Positions 30,936-42,983 of a DNA stretch of 64,000 nucleotides are shown here, in pieces. The translations under genes were made by a program, and so were the position numbers. Source of the DNA: Meconema thalassinum (lineage: Eukaryota > Arthropoda > Insecta > Orthoptera > Tettigoniidae); assembly GCA_946902985.2 (NCBI GenBank), contig OX336397.1, positions 183,586,813-183,650,812 on the forward strand. The letters run 5' to 3'. The notes beneath the pieces were generated by a model. The model was not told where the DNA came from, did not search any database, and worked only from the letters and a program-made list of their open reading frames with translations. Each line of letters starts with the position of its first letter. The first letter of the stretch is position 1.

Positions 30936-33900
30936 AAAAATATGACCTTATAAGGTCGATTTCTCTAAAAATAAGACCATAAAATTCTATCAAATTTAAG
31001 AAAATGCTCTTAATATGAGAAAATAGCAAAAAAAATGCAGAAAGATGTAAAATAAAAATGACATATTTGAAGACGGGGTGGCTCGTCCGGAGTTTCGATG
31101 TACTTCAGCATTGTTTTAGACAGATCAGTAAAAAGATGACATGTCATCAACATCCGGGCCCTACTGATGACAATCCTCGTCACTTCAAGTGCCCCTCAGG
31201 GATTAGCACAAGGTGCTTCTACAATAGAGCTGTGGTAGTAAAAATCATGACCGTTTACCAAGGCTTGCAGCAAATGAACTTCTTACCAGGTGTGTTAGTG
31301 GTAAGATCCAGAATGCTAATGAGAGTCTTCACAGCACTCTGTGGTCAAAATGCCCTAAAACAAAATTTGTGTAAAAGAAATGACTGGAATAGGCAGTTGT
31401 ATCAGCAGTAAGCCAGTTCAATATGGGGTGCGAAACTAGCTTAGGAGTACGAAACGTTGTCTGAGGAGAAGAAATAAGTGGCATTGCAAGGAAGACTACA
31501 TATGGCGCACGAGAGTTTTAGGCAGCTTATAAGTGTCTTTGAACTATAAACTGCTTTTCCTCCAACACGTTTTTTCAACAATTTTTCACGTTTAAATTCC
31601 TCTTTGCAGAGCAGTTCTTATCCAATTGTCTTGTAAACTTGCACAGTTATTCCTTGATAGAGGGTCTTCAAGAAAAAAGGAAAACTAGATCTAATGTCCA
31701 TTAATCATAAATTATAAAGCTGATTTTTATGAAAAATTAAGTAAACCATATTAAATAATTAATATATCTGTATGTGTCATCATAATTTAAAAAAGCCTCT
31801 TTGAAATCCTTGCAAATATCAAGATAAACTTGTATAAGAAAAAACAAGTGCCTACAATGAAAACCATAATGAAAGGAGCTTTTTCACTAGATTACATTTT
31901 TGTGAAAATTGTTAATGCAAAAATGAATTATCTGAAAACTATTCTACATACTGGTTCCAAATGTTATGTTGTAAGTAGGCTAAACCAACTTCAATAGTGT
32001 GCAACGTTTCAAATGTATACCTAATGAAGAATAGATTTTGGTATTTCCACCAGACTCTGCCCAGAAAGTAATAGAAAGGAAGTTGTTTTATTATAGGAAG
32101 TCGTTTATGTTTTTAAGGAGAGTCTTACCTGAACTGAATCTATCGAGATCAGTCATTTGCAAGGTTGCAATTTTGTGTGAAGTGTTAGTCCACATGGTTC
32201 TTGAATGAAATATTGTATAAGTTAGTTGATGCGTTCATTGATAGTAGAAAACGACTATGGAAGGTCATGTATCGTCGGAAAACGCACGAATGAGGTTATT
32301 GTAATGAAGCAATATTTTATCATAATTTTTATTATCATATTTAAGCTGGAATGGACATTTTGAACACGAGTTAGGCTTTATTGAATGGCCATGTCCATCA
32401 TGAAAGAGATTTGAAGTTAGTGGTTCCTTGGTGGTAGGATTATATGATGAGTTATGGCAGTGACACGATGTAGATGTCATAAGAGTAGTTTATTTAGAGT
32501 GATTCACCAGCTTCTTATTTTTTTAGGAGGAAGGCAACCCAACCATCGCGTATTATATCACAGTCATCCTAAAACATTAGTACCTGCTCTTTTATGGCCT
32601 TAATACAAGTTGACCCTTGAGTTCATGCTCGCGAATAAAGTAGATATCTTTAGCGGTAGTGTTATTTCAATTACCTCAACTATAATGCAAGTTTAAACGA
32701 TCACAGCTCCGAATAACACCACCTTACATTTGGACATGTGTCTAAGGGACTACGAATAGATTCAATACGTGCCAGCAATTAGCTATGGCTATCGGTAGCT
32801 AAGTCTAGCATTCCTGCTGTTGCGTCATGCAAGCTGCCGGATAGCAGGTTCGATCTCCGGGCTGGTACGTGTTTTTTCGCTAAATGCCATTTACAGTGGA
32901 TGTACTATGGCCGCTTATGTACCTGTTCCAACGAGTGCTTTTTCATTTGTCCTGAAAAGGGCCGTTTTTATCCAATGGTAAGCAGCCAGGTTGGACGACG
33001 ACATAATGATCTGTAAAACGAAAGCAAGGTAGCTTGAATATTCAGGGTAGCAAATGATCAAAATGTAAACCACCTTGGTTTAAAGGGAAAATCAGACTCA
33101 CACAGGCCACCACGAGTGTCGCGTCTAAACACTCTGTAACCTCGCGATGTAAACCATTCCTCATTCTTACGTTCGACAAATATAAAACAGTATTACTTCA
33201 TCCACTTATGAGGAAAACCGTATCGTATTGAGTTCATTCGATTGTTAACATGACTTTTCTTTCTAAAAATAAGGTAAGAGAGAAATTGAAATAATCAGAA
33301 ACGAAAGCTACTAACTGAATGAGCGTCTGCTGAATGAATTTTCAGGTAGGGTTATTTTTATACAAACAAAATATAGTGTGTTGGCATGCATGTGGAATTG
33401 GCTTTCAAATCATTATCATCTCCTTGACACTAACCTAAGTCATCCTGGAAGTGGTTTTCCGTGGCATCCCACCTCCACTCCAGATAAAATGCTGGGATGG
33501 TTCGAAATTTAAGACCACTGCCACCCCCTTAACACCCCTACCTTCAGTTACAAATACACAAATTACTACCGACAGAGTAATACCACAGGCTATTAGACAA
33601 ATTTAAACGCACATAAGAACAAAGAAATGTGTTGATCACGATGTCCAAGGCCCTAAAGTTTGAAAAGAACCTCAAATATTGACGCCGCTGAGGACAGCAA
33701 AATGAAGTCTCATGTGCATTGGCTCATGAACTATTAGTCCTACTGACGCGGAATTTGAACCTTCTTCTCCACGTGGTAACTCGTTGTTCTTTGAGGCAAC
33801 TATTTTCCTAAAATTGGCTACGATGGTGAAAATAAACTTGCGAAGCATTTCACCGGGTAATTTTCATCCAATGGTAGCTACTTATTCTGATTTTTAGCTT

Positions 33901-34477
33901 GAAAGCAATACCAATTTGTGGATGAGGGTATATTAATCATACCGTACCAGTGTTAACACCTCACTAGTCTACAAATGCCAATGATATGATAGTTTTAGTG
34001 TTAAGAGTGCACGGCAGTTGCATTGAGAACAGCCCATAACCGCGAGAACATTACAATATTCCTAATTCTCATAGCTCCATAACGTAATGTTTCTTCTACC
34101 CAAAAAGCAGTGGAAACGCACGTGGCTAGGTGATGCAATCGAGGTGGCTTTGGGATAAGCGAACACCTGCACATTTGAATGCCACAACAGAAGAAAAGAA
34201 AATGAATCATATCCATGAACGTGAACATTAATATTTCTAATGCCCGACGGCTAAAATCGTATTCGAACCGGTAAGAACGTTTTAGATAAAGAAAGTCTAG
34301 TGTCCAACCCAAAATTTTACACTATCTTCATAAATTAGCAAAATACAACGTACTCTGGACAGGAATATATCGTAAGTGAATAAATGTGGTAATGTGACTT
34401 AGTAAGTGTGGCATAATATTAACTTACATCCCCACTAAAATGGAGTACGGGCTGTCGTTCAAAACATTTTGCCTACG
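30936..34477. other. Long stretch without recognised genes
   Basis: A 117-codon plus-strand frame at 31058-31411 contains a Cys/His/Pro-rich start and a basic end but no family I know. The rest is AT-rich without coding signals, apart from a tRNA-like segment described separately at 32769-32868. Confidence 0.4.
32769..32868 (+). mobile_element. tRNA-like SINE head fragment
   Basis: Ends GTGCCAGC and GCTGGTAC could pair as an acceptor-like stem. An A-box-like TAGCTATGGCTATCGGTAGC and a B box GGTTCGATCTCC are present. At 100 bases it is too long and irregular for a functional tRNA. Confidence 0.4.
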
Positions 34478-34560
34478 GCTGGATTCGAAGGACTATTCTG
34501 CTCGGTCACGCATACCAGGTCAGATCGGACTTAAACCGCTTCAGCCACGGAGACAAGGTG
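34478..34560 (-). mobile_element. tRNA-like SINE head fragment
   Basis: Minus strand: GTGGCTGAAGCGGTTTAAGT (A box) and CCTTCGAATCCAG (B box), with spacing of a Leu/Ser-type tRNA. No clean acceptor stem, so it is taken as SINE-derived. Confidence 0.4.
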
Positions 34561-34849
34561 CATATTGCGTACTACGCGGGTACTAGTTAAATAGGCTTTT
34601 CCACCTCGAACGTTAATATGCATGTCAAAGTCTTCAATCATGGTTTTTCGTGTTCATTTAACATTCTACTATTGCAGATCACGTGGCGTAACCAATTAAT
34701 TCGATTGTATTACATGTCGCCTATGTGTGTTCTTCAAGGAGCAATGAATCAAAAGTTTGGTGCTTTTCAGTCGGTCAACACGAATGTACCCAAAGGAGTA
34801 GGGTTATACCCTAATCCCGAAAAAAATTACATGGGATTAATAAATACAC

Positions 34850-35200
34850 TTGGATGACCAGTTTCGATGATTAAGCGATCATCATCAGATCCATTACACT
34901 TCAGCTATAAAATCTGTGTATGAAAATACGGGTGAAGATATTTATAATATGAACACTTATTTAGTTGCAGTATCGGTAATGCAACTCTTCAGTATTTGTT
35001 GGTTGTAGTCTTTGTGATGTTTTGGTGAGATACTGGAAGAGGTGATAGAACTCCGGAATTCGCATGTTTGGAGTCACCGTGGGGTTGTTGTAAATGGTTA
35101 ATTCTGATTGTACTGTATTGTACAGGCTACTCTTACCTGGTTAGAGTCTTGTGAGGTCCGGTTGCGAGCAGTTCACTTGGTCACATGTAACACTCAACTG
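34850..35200 (+). repeat. Dispersed repeat D, plus copy
   Basis: Starts near TTGGATGACCAGTTTCGATG and includes GATCATCATCAGATCCATTA, TTTAGTTGCAG, TGTTGTAAATGGT and TGTACAGGCTAC. An inverse, diverged copy lies at 46498-46865. It is joined on the right to a fragment of another repeat (35205-35385). Confidence 0.7.
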
Positions 35201-35204
35201 ACTG

Positions 35205-35385
35205 GTCCCGTATTTTCTATACCGAATTTTGCAACAACATACCCTTATATCGAAAGCATACTTCGACCAAACTATAAGGTCATCAGCCCAATAATTTGCA
35301 GATGGCGGCCATGTATGTGTGTATATCGATTCCCCCTATCAATTCAAACACGGTGAAACCGAAATGAACGAAATTTGGTACAAGC
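35205..35385 (+). repeat. Isolated fragment of the 293-bp array unit
   Basis: Matches part of the unit tandemly repeated at 53056-54990: TTTTGCAACAACATACC, GGTCATCAGCCCAATA, CAGATGGCGGCCATGTATGT, CCCCCTATCAATTCAAACAC, GAACGAAATTTGGTACAA. Confidence 0.8.
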
Positions 35386-36318
35386 TGTTAGGTATTGAAC
35401 CGAGTGTCAACACACTCTCAGCCTTCAATGATATAGACCACCAGCGTTACTTGGCAAGATGCCAGAAAACATCAGAGGACCACTAAAAGGACGATGGAAG
35501 AAGCCAATGATGCAGATGATCCAGATTATGGGGCAGGAATGTTCTAATTATGAAGGCAATACATTATTTTCATGTGTAAAACTTTTAAACTGAAATTACC
35601 AGAAAAGTTTTAGGTACATATTTCTCGAAAAGTAAGAGAGCTATAACCATGAAACTTACTAAGCTTTTGTATACCCAAATAATGAAAGTGATGCAAATTT
35701 AGGTCAACATGTAGTGTAGAAGTGTAAATACTTGTGTGAAGAGCATTAAAATTTATTTTTATTTTTTGAAAATAAATGCATCGCGTAGTTATTTATTTTA
35801 TTTCTCAGACCCCGTTATTCCAAATGTACTAAATGTGCATGGCTTTGTTTAACATGATATACCCTACATCCATGATTTTTTTAAACATAATTTTATGGTA
35901 TTTTTGTCTACTTTTAACATTGAATTAAATGCAGTTGGCATTTGTTTCCTTAGAAGGTGGGTTTATTTTATTTAAATATTATTGGAAGATTAAGGTTCAT
36001 GTTTCGTTTTATTTTATTATTTATTGTTGTCTTCGTCATCATGGGTAACGGTTACCTTGGATATACGGATCAGATACTCTGTGATTGGTTGGTTGTGACT
36101 AAAGCTTTTCTGATTGAACACACGAGGTAGACAAATCTCTTTATCTTTGGTTCCTTATATTTTAACCAATAAATAAGGGACAATTCTTTTGGCCGGTTTG
36201 AAATGCTCAAGCGTAAGGTATCTCAGACTCCTCTACCGGGAGGAGCTGGTTATACGCTTTTACTTCTGTTACTATGTTTTACCTTAAATTAAGACGTCTC
36301 TTAGTACTCTAACATGTA
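35386..36318. other. AT-rich stretch without recognised genes
   Basis: A short plus-strand open segment near 35460-35560 (PENIRGPLKGRWKKPMMQMI) is not assignable. Otherwise nothing seen. Confidence 0.35.
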
Positions 36319-36655
36319 ATGTATTGTATGATGTTTTTGACCAATTACTGGTGTCATCGTCAGATTAAATGCACTGTAACGCAAAGCTTATATATTAAAA
36401 GCTTAGAACAAAAAAATCAAAAAATCAAACATGCATTTCATTTAACTAAAAATCCAAACAATATAAAGAGTCTTTCCAGGAAATGCAAAATCCAACTCGT
36501 TTTAAAAGTAATTAGACCCGAAGCTCTCTACGCTTAAGAAACACCCACTCTTCAACACAAAACAGTTAACGGAAAATTGGACGTGAAAAACGTAAAATTA
36601 TGAGAAAAACATTACGGCCGAGAATAACGCCTATCTCAGTACGCGTTCGATCATA
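36319..36655 (+). pseudogene. LINE reverse transcriptase C-terminal remnant 3
   Basis: AFHLTKNPNNIKSLSRKCKI, VLKVIRPEALYA, then a stop, ETPTLQHKTVNGKLDVKNVK, and a KILRPR-like end in a shifted frame. This matches the RPEALYA-x-ET...L...E-x-KI-x-RKI-x-GP pattern of LINE RT C-termini. It is on the plus strand, 5'-truncated, with at least two stops. It abuts another LINE fragment at 36656. Confidence 0.65.
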
Positions 36656-37080
36656 ATATAATACTTAACTTCGAAAAAACACAACCGATCATCGTCGGCT
36701 ATACCAAAATAGTCAGTTCCCTACCCGACCCAGTACCAATTACAATTACAGCTTGCATCCCAAGCCGTTCCGAACCGGTCAGCAGTAAGAAATCTGGGAG
36801 TTATTTTTGACTCTCGATTATCGTGGCAGGATCACACAAACATGATTCTGAAAAGGGTCGCATCGTCATTATATCAAATCAGGCAACTAGCTTAAATTTT
36901 CCGCAAAATATACGGAAGACTGAATGTTTAGGTTACGTTTTTTTCTTTCTTCATTTATCCTATTGTATTTAACCGCCCTATGAATGAAGAGAGCTGCATA
37001 AAGAGGCTTTGAAGCCTCAGTGGCACGTATACGAGAAAAATAAATTCAAATTCAAAAACAATAATTCAAAGATTGAGTCC
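36656..37080 (+). pseudogene. LINE 3' end, remnant 4 (different family)
   Basis: Contains the NLGVIFDSRLSWQDHTNMIL block common in the RT C-terminal region of CR1/I-like LINEs, then RVASSLYQIRQLA, and a 3' end of AAATAAATTCAAATTCAAA, a typical oligomeric LINE tail. Upstream, KTQPIIVGY belongs to the same protein region in another frame. Its fusion to remnant 3 suggests nested or adjacent insertion. Confidence 0.7.
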
Positions 37081-40000
37081 ATCTTCCATAACCAAATGGA
37101 TAAATATATAAAAGTATCACCAAACTCATGCACCACATTATGTCTGCACAGAATCTAATTTATGGGACACTTTGACTAACTTATAAAATTCACACATACC
37201 TGAAAGTACAATACAACTAGATCAAATTGGTACACACATTATGTACTGAACTGAAATAATTAGGATCGACAAATTTACTAGACCGAACATAAAGAGCTCC
37301 TAGGTTCCCAAAAGACAGTCAGTAGCTTTTCACCTTAATGAAGCAGACACGCCTGCTGCATAATTAAGCTAATATCTCTCAGATTTGAGCACCTAAGTAC
37401 TGAACTCGAATTTAGTAGCAGTAAGGAAATGCAAGAGGCGAGGATCGAACCGTCTTGCGTGACAATTTTATGCATAGAAATGAAGTAGCAGTTCGAACAA
37501 CTTTTCATACACATAAGCATTATGTGATGTTAGTGAAAGCTATTATCGAGTTGTATGAGGAAAATTACATCATTTATAGGAAGCAAGAATTGAAATAATA
37601 CTGGGTATATTATTTTAACCATGGGAGAATCAGATTTACTGAAGCTGGAAAACGACCAATTTACAATTTAGCCAGTCAATAACCGGTTCCGAGTTGAGTC
37701 AACAAAGGAAGCTGTGCACGTGACACTGTTCTGTGTGAGGTAGAAAGAGACATTGGCACACGTCACCTATTTAGAAGTCGAGAACAATGAAATCTGCATG
37801 ACTACTCAACAGCCAATCAGATTAATTTATCAATCTGAAGAATAAAATATTATTATTTTTTAAAATGAAAATTATAAACAATTAAACCGCACACATATCA
37901 AGAGAATAAGAAAGAAAATTTATTTAACGAAATGAAATTTGACATTTAAAGTTACGAGAGGAGATATTTGCAACTAAGAGAAATTAAATTGTGTGCAAGG
38001 CTAGGAACGCCATTTTTGGAACCCAGGAGCCTAGCAGCGGAGAAGAGGGACATTCGTTCCATTACTTCGACAGGTCGTGTAAAGACTAACTTCATGATTC
38101 CCCCAGACGAACAATACTACATATTCAGAGAGCGATCGAAGAAGAAAGACTTTGACGGGAGGAAAGCCATCATTAGCAGTCAACGAGGAGAGATATTGCC
38201 CGTGAAACGATATAACAGAATAACACTGATATTTGGAGCTACAAATACAATTATAACGAACATTTATAAGAAGCAATATTATACAGAACTTCTACGGAAA
38301 TACTGCTAACATTATACGAGAATACTACAAAGCATTAAACAATATATCAAGTATATATCAACTATATATTGAGAAATATTATACGATGTCATTATTTTCG
38401 AGTCACAGGGGACATTTATATTTTGAATCTACGTCCGAAGTCGTCATGAGTGACTAAACTACTATGGAGGGAAGGTAATCTACATTAGTGATGTGGAATC
38501 CAGAGTGGACCAGACAACTATGGCTACCACGGACTACCACTGCAACGACAACAGCAGAGATCTGATATCACCAATGTAGCATAAACTAAATGAGTTTCCA
38601 CTACCAACTTGGAAATCTCACAGTACAAACAATTCAGCTTACGATTTAAAATACATTACTACGAGAGAGGAGCCGTTGGAAGAGAGTATTCGAACGAGCT
38701 ATCTAGCGAACGTGATTCTAGACGGCTTAGTCGAGAAGATAGAGGATCAGGTGAGCAGAGCCGTTCTCATCAATCGGGCCACCTCGAAAGGAGAGTGCCA
38801 GACCAGCTGCGCGCGTGCTCCGAGCGCACGTGGTTCACCGCAACACCAGCGAGAATGCCAGCCACGCGTTTCGAGAATGCAGCTGTTCAACTGTCAACTA
38901 ACAGCACAGGTTATCGTGCAGTCATCGCAGCTTAAGGTAGATGAAAGTTTGTCCTATATAATTAGTAATTTGCCATATTTTGGAAATATTTCAGATGTGA
39001 CCAACATTTTTTAAAGTAGGTGTATCCATTTATAAATCACGTTATTATGTTGTCAGACTTAAGTAAATTTAAAAGTAATTCTTTTTACGTCAGTGTGTGT
39101 CGTTTTTGAAGTATATTCATGATATTTTGGATTTTTGTTGATAGATTAAATTTCGCAAATACGTTTTATAATTCTATAATTCTATGCATCGATAAAATAT
39201 GTTTATTTTTAACTTAATTGGATATGATTCTAGAACATTTATAAATACTTTGACAATACTTTTATGAAGTATTATGAGAAATATATCTCATCATTTAAGT
39301 AAACGAGACTTTGTAACAGTCGAAAGTTGTAAACACGAATTATTTGGAAAGGAAACAGGATCACATTGTTGACAATTAAGTCAAGGTGATGCCATAAGGA
39401 TAAACAAATCATTGTTGGAGTTAACACAAAGTAACTATGTTTTTGAACATGTCATTGCGAAGAAAGGCAAGGTGTGATCTGTATATCAACCTTTTGTCGT
39501 AATAAGAAGGTCAAAAGAGTAAATATGAATTAATAATTCATTGATTATTACCAGAAAGGGAGGATATTATATTATTGTTATTAAATAAGCGAAGACATGC
39601 ATACTATAATCTCAGAAGGTATTTATTTTATAGTAACGTGGTTGAATTTAAAGTATGAAAGATATAATCTTAAATATGAAACTACAGGGAGTGTAGGAAA
39701 TTGTACAGAAATAATAAGTTATGCGAACAGAACAAGTAATGAATTTAGAAAGGCACGAGTACTATGTATTTTTGAAAGAAGGAGTTTATAGTGTGTATCT
39801 TGAAAACTATAACACGCAACTGTGTTTATTGAGTAGGATCACTGAATCTCATACATTTTGAGAATGTATAGAGATGGGTTTATATTTTATTGCAATGCTG
39901 TGCGTCGACGTAAGGAAAGAAATGTATTAATGGAAATGTGAGCTATATAGAAGACTTGTTCACTATTTAAAGGTATATTAAAGTAATTGCAACGAGGCAA

Positions 40001-41111
40001 CGTTCTGTACAGTATGTAAGTGAAGTTTATGGAAGGAATATGTGTACAATGAAATGTAAAATAAGTCAGTGAGGATAAGTGCCACGAACCACGGTTAATA
40101 TTATTGTAAACTGAGATAGTCTAGCATTGTAATCGAAAGTTATAGAATTTATTAATTGGAATTGTAATGACTGAACCGTAATTAGCTTTATTCCTCGCTA
40201 CGAAGGTTCTAATGGGCTTAACGAAATATTTGAAAGAAGGTAAACCATTATGTTGTGAATTGTATCTAAAGGAAGACTTAATAAGAAAGGGAGCGAATGA
40301 GAGAGAAAGATCAAGGAAGATCTGGAAGAGATTTAGGAGGAATATCGTGCTGGACGCGATAGTTCGAATTTTGTAAATATATGTAAAATAATAATTTAAT
40401 AATTTTAATAATTTTTAATAATAAAACTTAAGTTTTGTTGAGAATGTAGATGATAAGAAAGTGTATTATATAGGGAAAGAAATGTAAATAGCGACGTTTT
40501 ATTTATCACAAGTAACAGCTGATTACTACAGGCTGTATCACAAATAATTGACAAGGTTTAATCATTTAAAATACGTTTTGTATTTTTTAAGTGAAAGTTT
40601 AATATGATTTAGGAGAACTCAGTGGAGTTCCAAATTCCTTATGTATAGGAATATTTTTGAGGTAGAAGATCTATCTTATTTAATTTAAATATTATTTTTG
40701 TGTTCTGAAGGTACGTTAATTTTGTGTCAGGGACATATTTTGTAGTATCCTCAGTGAATAAACATCACAAGCACTTTTTAGCTTGCTTGTCCATTTTTAT
40801 AGAATCTGATAATCTTCTCATTTAATTAATCGACATATGAGAGTACTACTGGTTAGATACTGGTGCCCACTTAGATTTATTGCGAACCGTTCACCCTCGA
40901 GGTCCGAGATTCTTGTCCTACCATACTTTAATTATCACGATCTTGTATGCAACTAGTTAGTAGTACTATTGTATGACCGGTATGTTCCAAGAGTTTCCTA
41001 GTTATTCACCTAGTAGGGAACTGTTGGTTTATCTAGCTGGGTATCAACGTCTCTGCAATCCTTACCCTCTCAGCGGATAATAGGTGGTGGCTATGCGGAA
41101 TTCGGGTACAA
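37081..41111. other. 4 kb stretch without recognised genes
   Basis: A 113-codon plus-strand frame (37968-38309) and overlapping frames at 38609-39014 have no recognisable domain. A B-box-like GGTTCGATCCTCG occurs on the minus strand near 37440. The stretch 40380-40440 is rich in TAATAATTT. Long AT-rich sequence with no stop-free stretches suggests non-coding DNA, perhaps retrotransposon leader or LTR remains. Confidence 0.4.
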
Positions 41112-41265
41112 TACCAACCCAGACTGTGCTCAGATGGTTCCTCTTAGAGGTATTGACACGATCAGAAGGGTCTTTCAGCTATCATCCTTCAGTTTAGAGC
41201 TCCTAGATACCTACCAAACTGTGAGATGATGGTTCCTCCTAGCGGTATTTTCATAGTGGAGGGTT
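41112..41265 (+). repeat. Repeat E, about 95-bp units, left copy
   Basis: About 1.5 units of TACCAACCCAGACTGTG-x-CAGATGGTTCCTC, AGAGGTATTGACAC and TCAGTTTAGAGCTCCTA. A related block lies at 45769-46012 in the same orientation. Confidence 0.65.
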
Positions 41266-41614
41266 GTTAAGAGGCAACACTACCGAGCTTTAGCCCTAAA
41301 ACGGGCAAAAAACGAAAATTAGTTTTTGTCAGACGTTGGTGGTCCAGACACCAGAGCACAAGTGGATACTAGTTGTTTTTAATCTGCGGACATTTTAAAA
41401 TGTCTTGCGGAGTCATTTAATTTGTGCGAGCATGGCACTTTAATAGGACATACCCACATCTCCTGTGCTCATGTTAGACATGCCCTGTTGTTATTCGTAT
41501 TCTTATGTTTTAAATATCTGGCAAAAGCTCAGATAATGCACAAAATACATAAGAGCTGCCATCTCTCGGTGTATACGGTAACCAGACGCACTTTTCATAT
41601 TGGAAACTATTAGA

Positions 41615-41690
41615 AAAAGGTACGAGCCTCAAAGTAGTCGCATATGATGTGTAACATCTGACATGTTATGCTACTATGAAATTGAGATGA
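41615..41690 (+). repeat. Short dispersed repeat F
   Basis: GAGCCTCAAAGTAGTCGCAT ATGATGTGTAACATCTGAC matches 50195-50275 (GAGCCTTACAGTAGTCGTAT ATGATGTGTCACATCTGAC). Its nature is unknown. Confidence 0.55.
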
Positions 41691-41819
41691 AATATATGTG
41701 AAATCAATTTTTTTCGGCTGTACTCCTCCCGTTTTTATTTTTTTCTCACGTTTCTTTTGTCGATAATTTCTCATATATTCTGCTCTGGATTTACCCATCT
41801 CTGCAAATCACACAATTAT

Positions 41820-42270
41820 GAAAAAGGGGCGTCACCCCGAGTCCTACAACACCTCATAGAGAATTATTGGTTCAAGAAATATTAAATAGCCGACGACCCC
41901 TTAATATTGGGTCCTTTAGTTAAATTAAGAGGGAGCTAGAAAAACGGGGGCGTCACCTCGACTCCTAGGAAAACTCATACAAGTCCCTAGCATTATTGGT
42001 TCGCAAGATATTAAAAAGCCGAAGAGCTGAACTAATTATGAATAAAAATACCTCATAATTTATCATTATGATAATGTTTGGTAATTATAGGTTCGCGAGA
42101 TATTAAAAAACCGATGACCTATTAGTTTTGGTTCCTTTGGTTAAATTAAGAGGGAGATAGAAACAGGGATGTGTCACCCTGAGTCCTAGGACACCTCATA
42201 CAAGTCCCTAGCATTATTGATTCGCGACATATTAAAAAGCAGATGACCTATTAGTTTTGCCGGGAGCGCA
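41820..42270 (-). repeat. Motif-unit array upstream of transposase 2
   Basis: Three to four units of CGTCACCCCGAGTCCTAGGA, CACCTCATACAAGTCCCTAG, CATTATTGGTTCGCGAGATA and TTAAAAAGC. The same unit family builds the inverted repeats at 9709-10412 and 15873-16578 and occurs next to transposase 1. Orientation matches the right inverted repeat. Confidence 0.8.
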
Positions 42271-42983
42271 AATCCCTTGTTATCAGTGAACTCGGTTGGT
42301 CATTGAAATAACTACGTTTAATACCCCAGTTGCAAATCCTGACCGGTGCGCATGCGCGAGGTACGTCGTGCTACCAATGATTTATTGTAGGAATATATTT
42401 AATGGGGCCTCCAAACCTTAAAGTAATCCCTATGCGATATACATTTCACAGCAAAAGTATCAAGATTTAATTAATAAATCATAATTGTTTTCAGCAAATA
42501 TGATATAATGAATATTTTCACACCAAAGAACGACAACTTGAAGATGATTTATTGCAGGAATATCTTTAATTGAGCCTCCAAACATTGAAGTAAGCCATAT
42601 GCGATGTTTCCTCTTACACATTTCAGTCCCATTTCCGTCCCTTTTCCAAAATCAATCCCTTAAAAATATCCAGCAACCGTTTGGAAAGATGTTACACACA
42701 AAAAATATTGTATTTTCTTCTTCCTTACTGTTGGAAACTTCATTGATATGAGATGTTATGTAAATTCATATTTATTATTTAGAACCCTATAGTAACTGGA
42801 AAATATCCTTTTCAATAAATTTAGTTCAGGTTAAGTGATGATGTGATTACGGGGTAAAGGAAGCACATTGTCTGTAAGGAACTGTTATTGTTTTGAGGTT
42901 GCCTCGTGATTTGATATCTTGCAGTAGCCTAAATTATTTGATTTGGGGTTATTTTATTGGTTTTGTGGTGAGATGTGTGTAGA
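42271..42983. other. Spacer between motif array and transposase 2
   Basis: No coding signal. It contains two similar segments (TTATTG[TC]AGGAATAT ... TTTAAT ... CCTCCAAAC) around 42380-42420 and 42547-42590, a weak local direct repeat. Confidence 0.35.

Noticed and set aside
32769..32868. Functional tRNA gene
   Set aside because: A and B boxes are present but length and stems do not form a proper cloverleaf; a SINE head is more likely. The same applies at 34478-34560 and 50655-50735.
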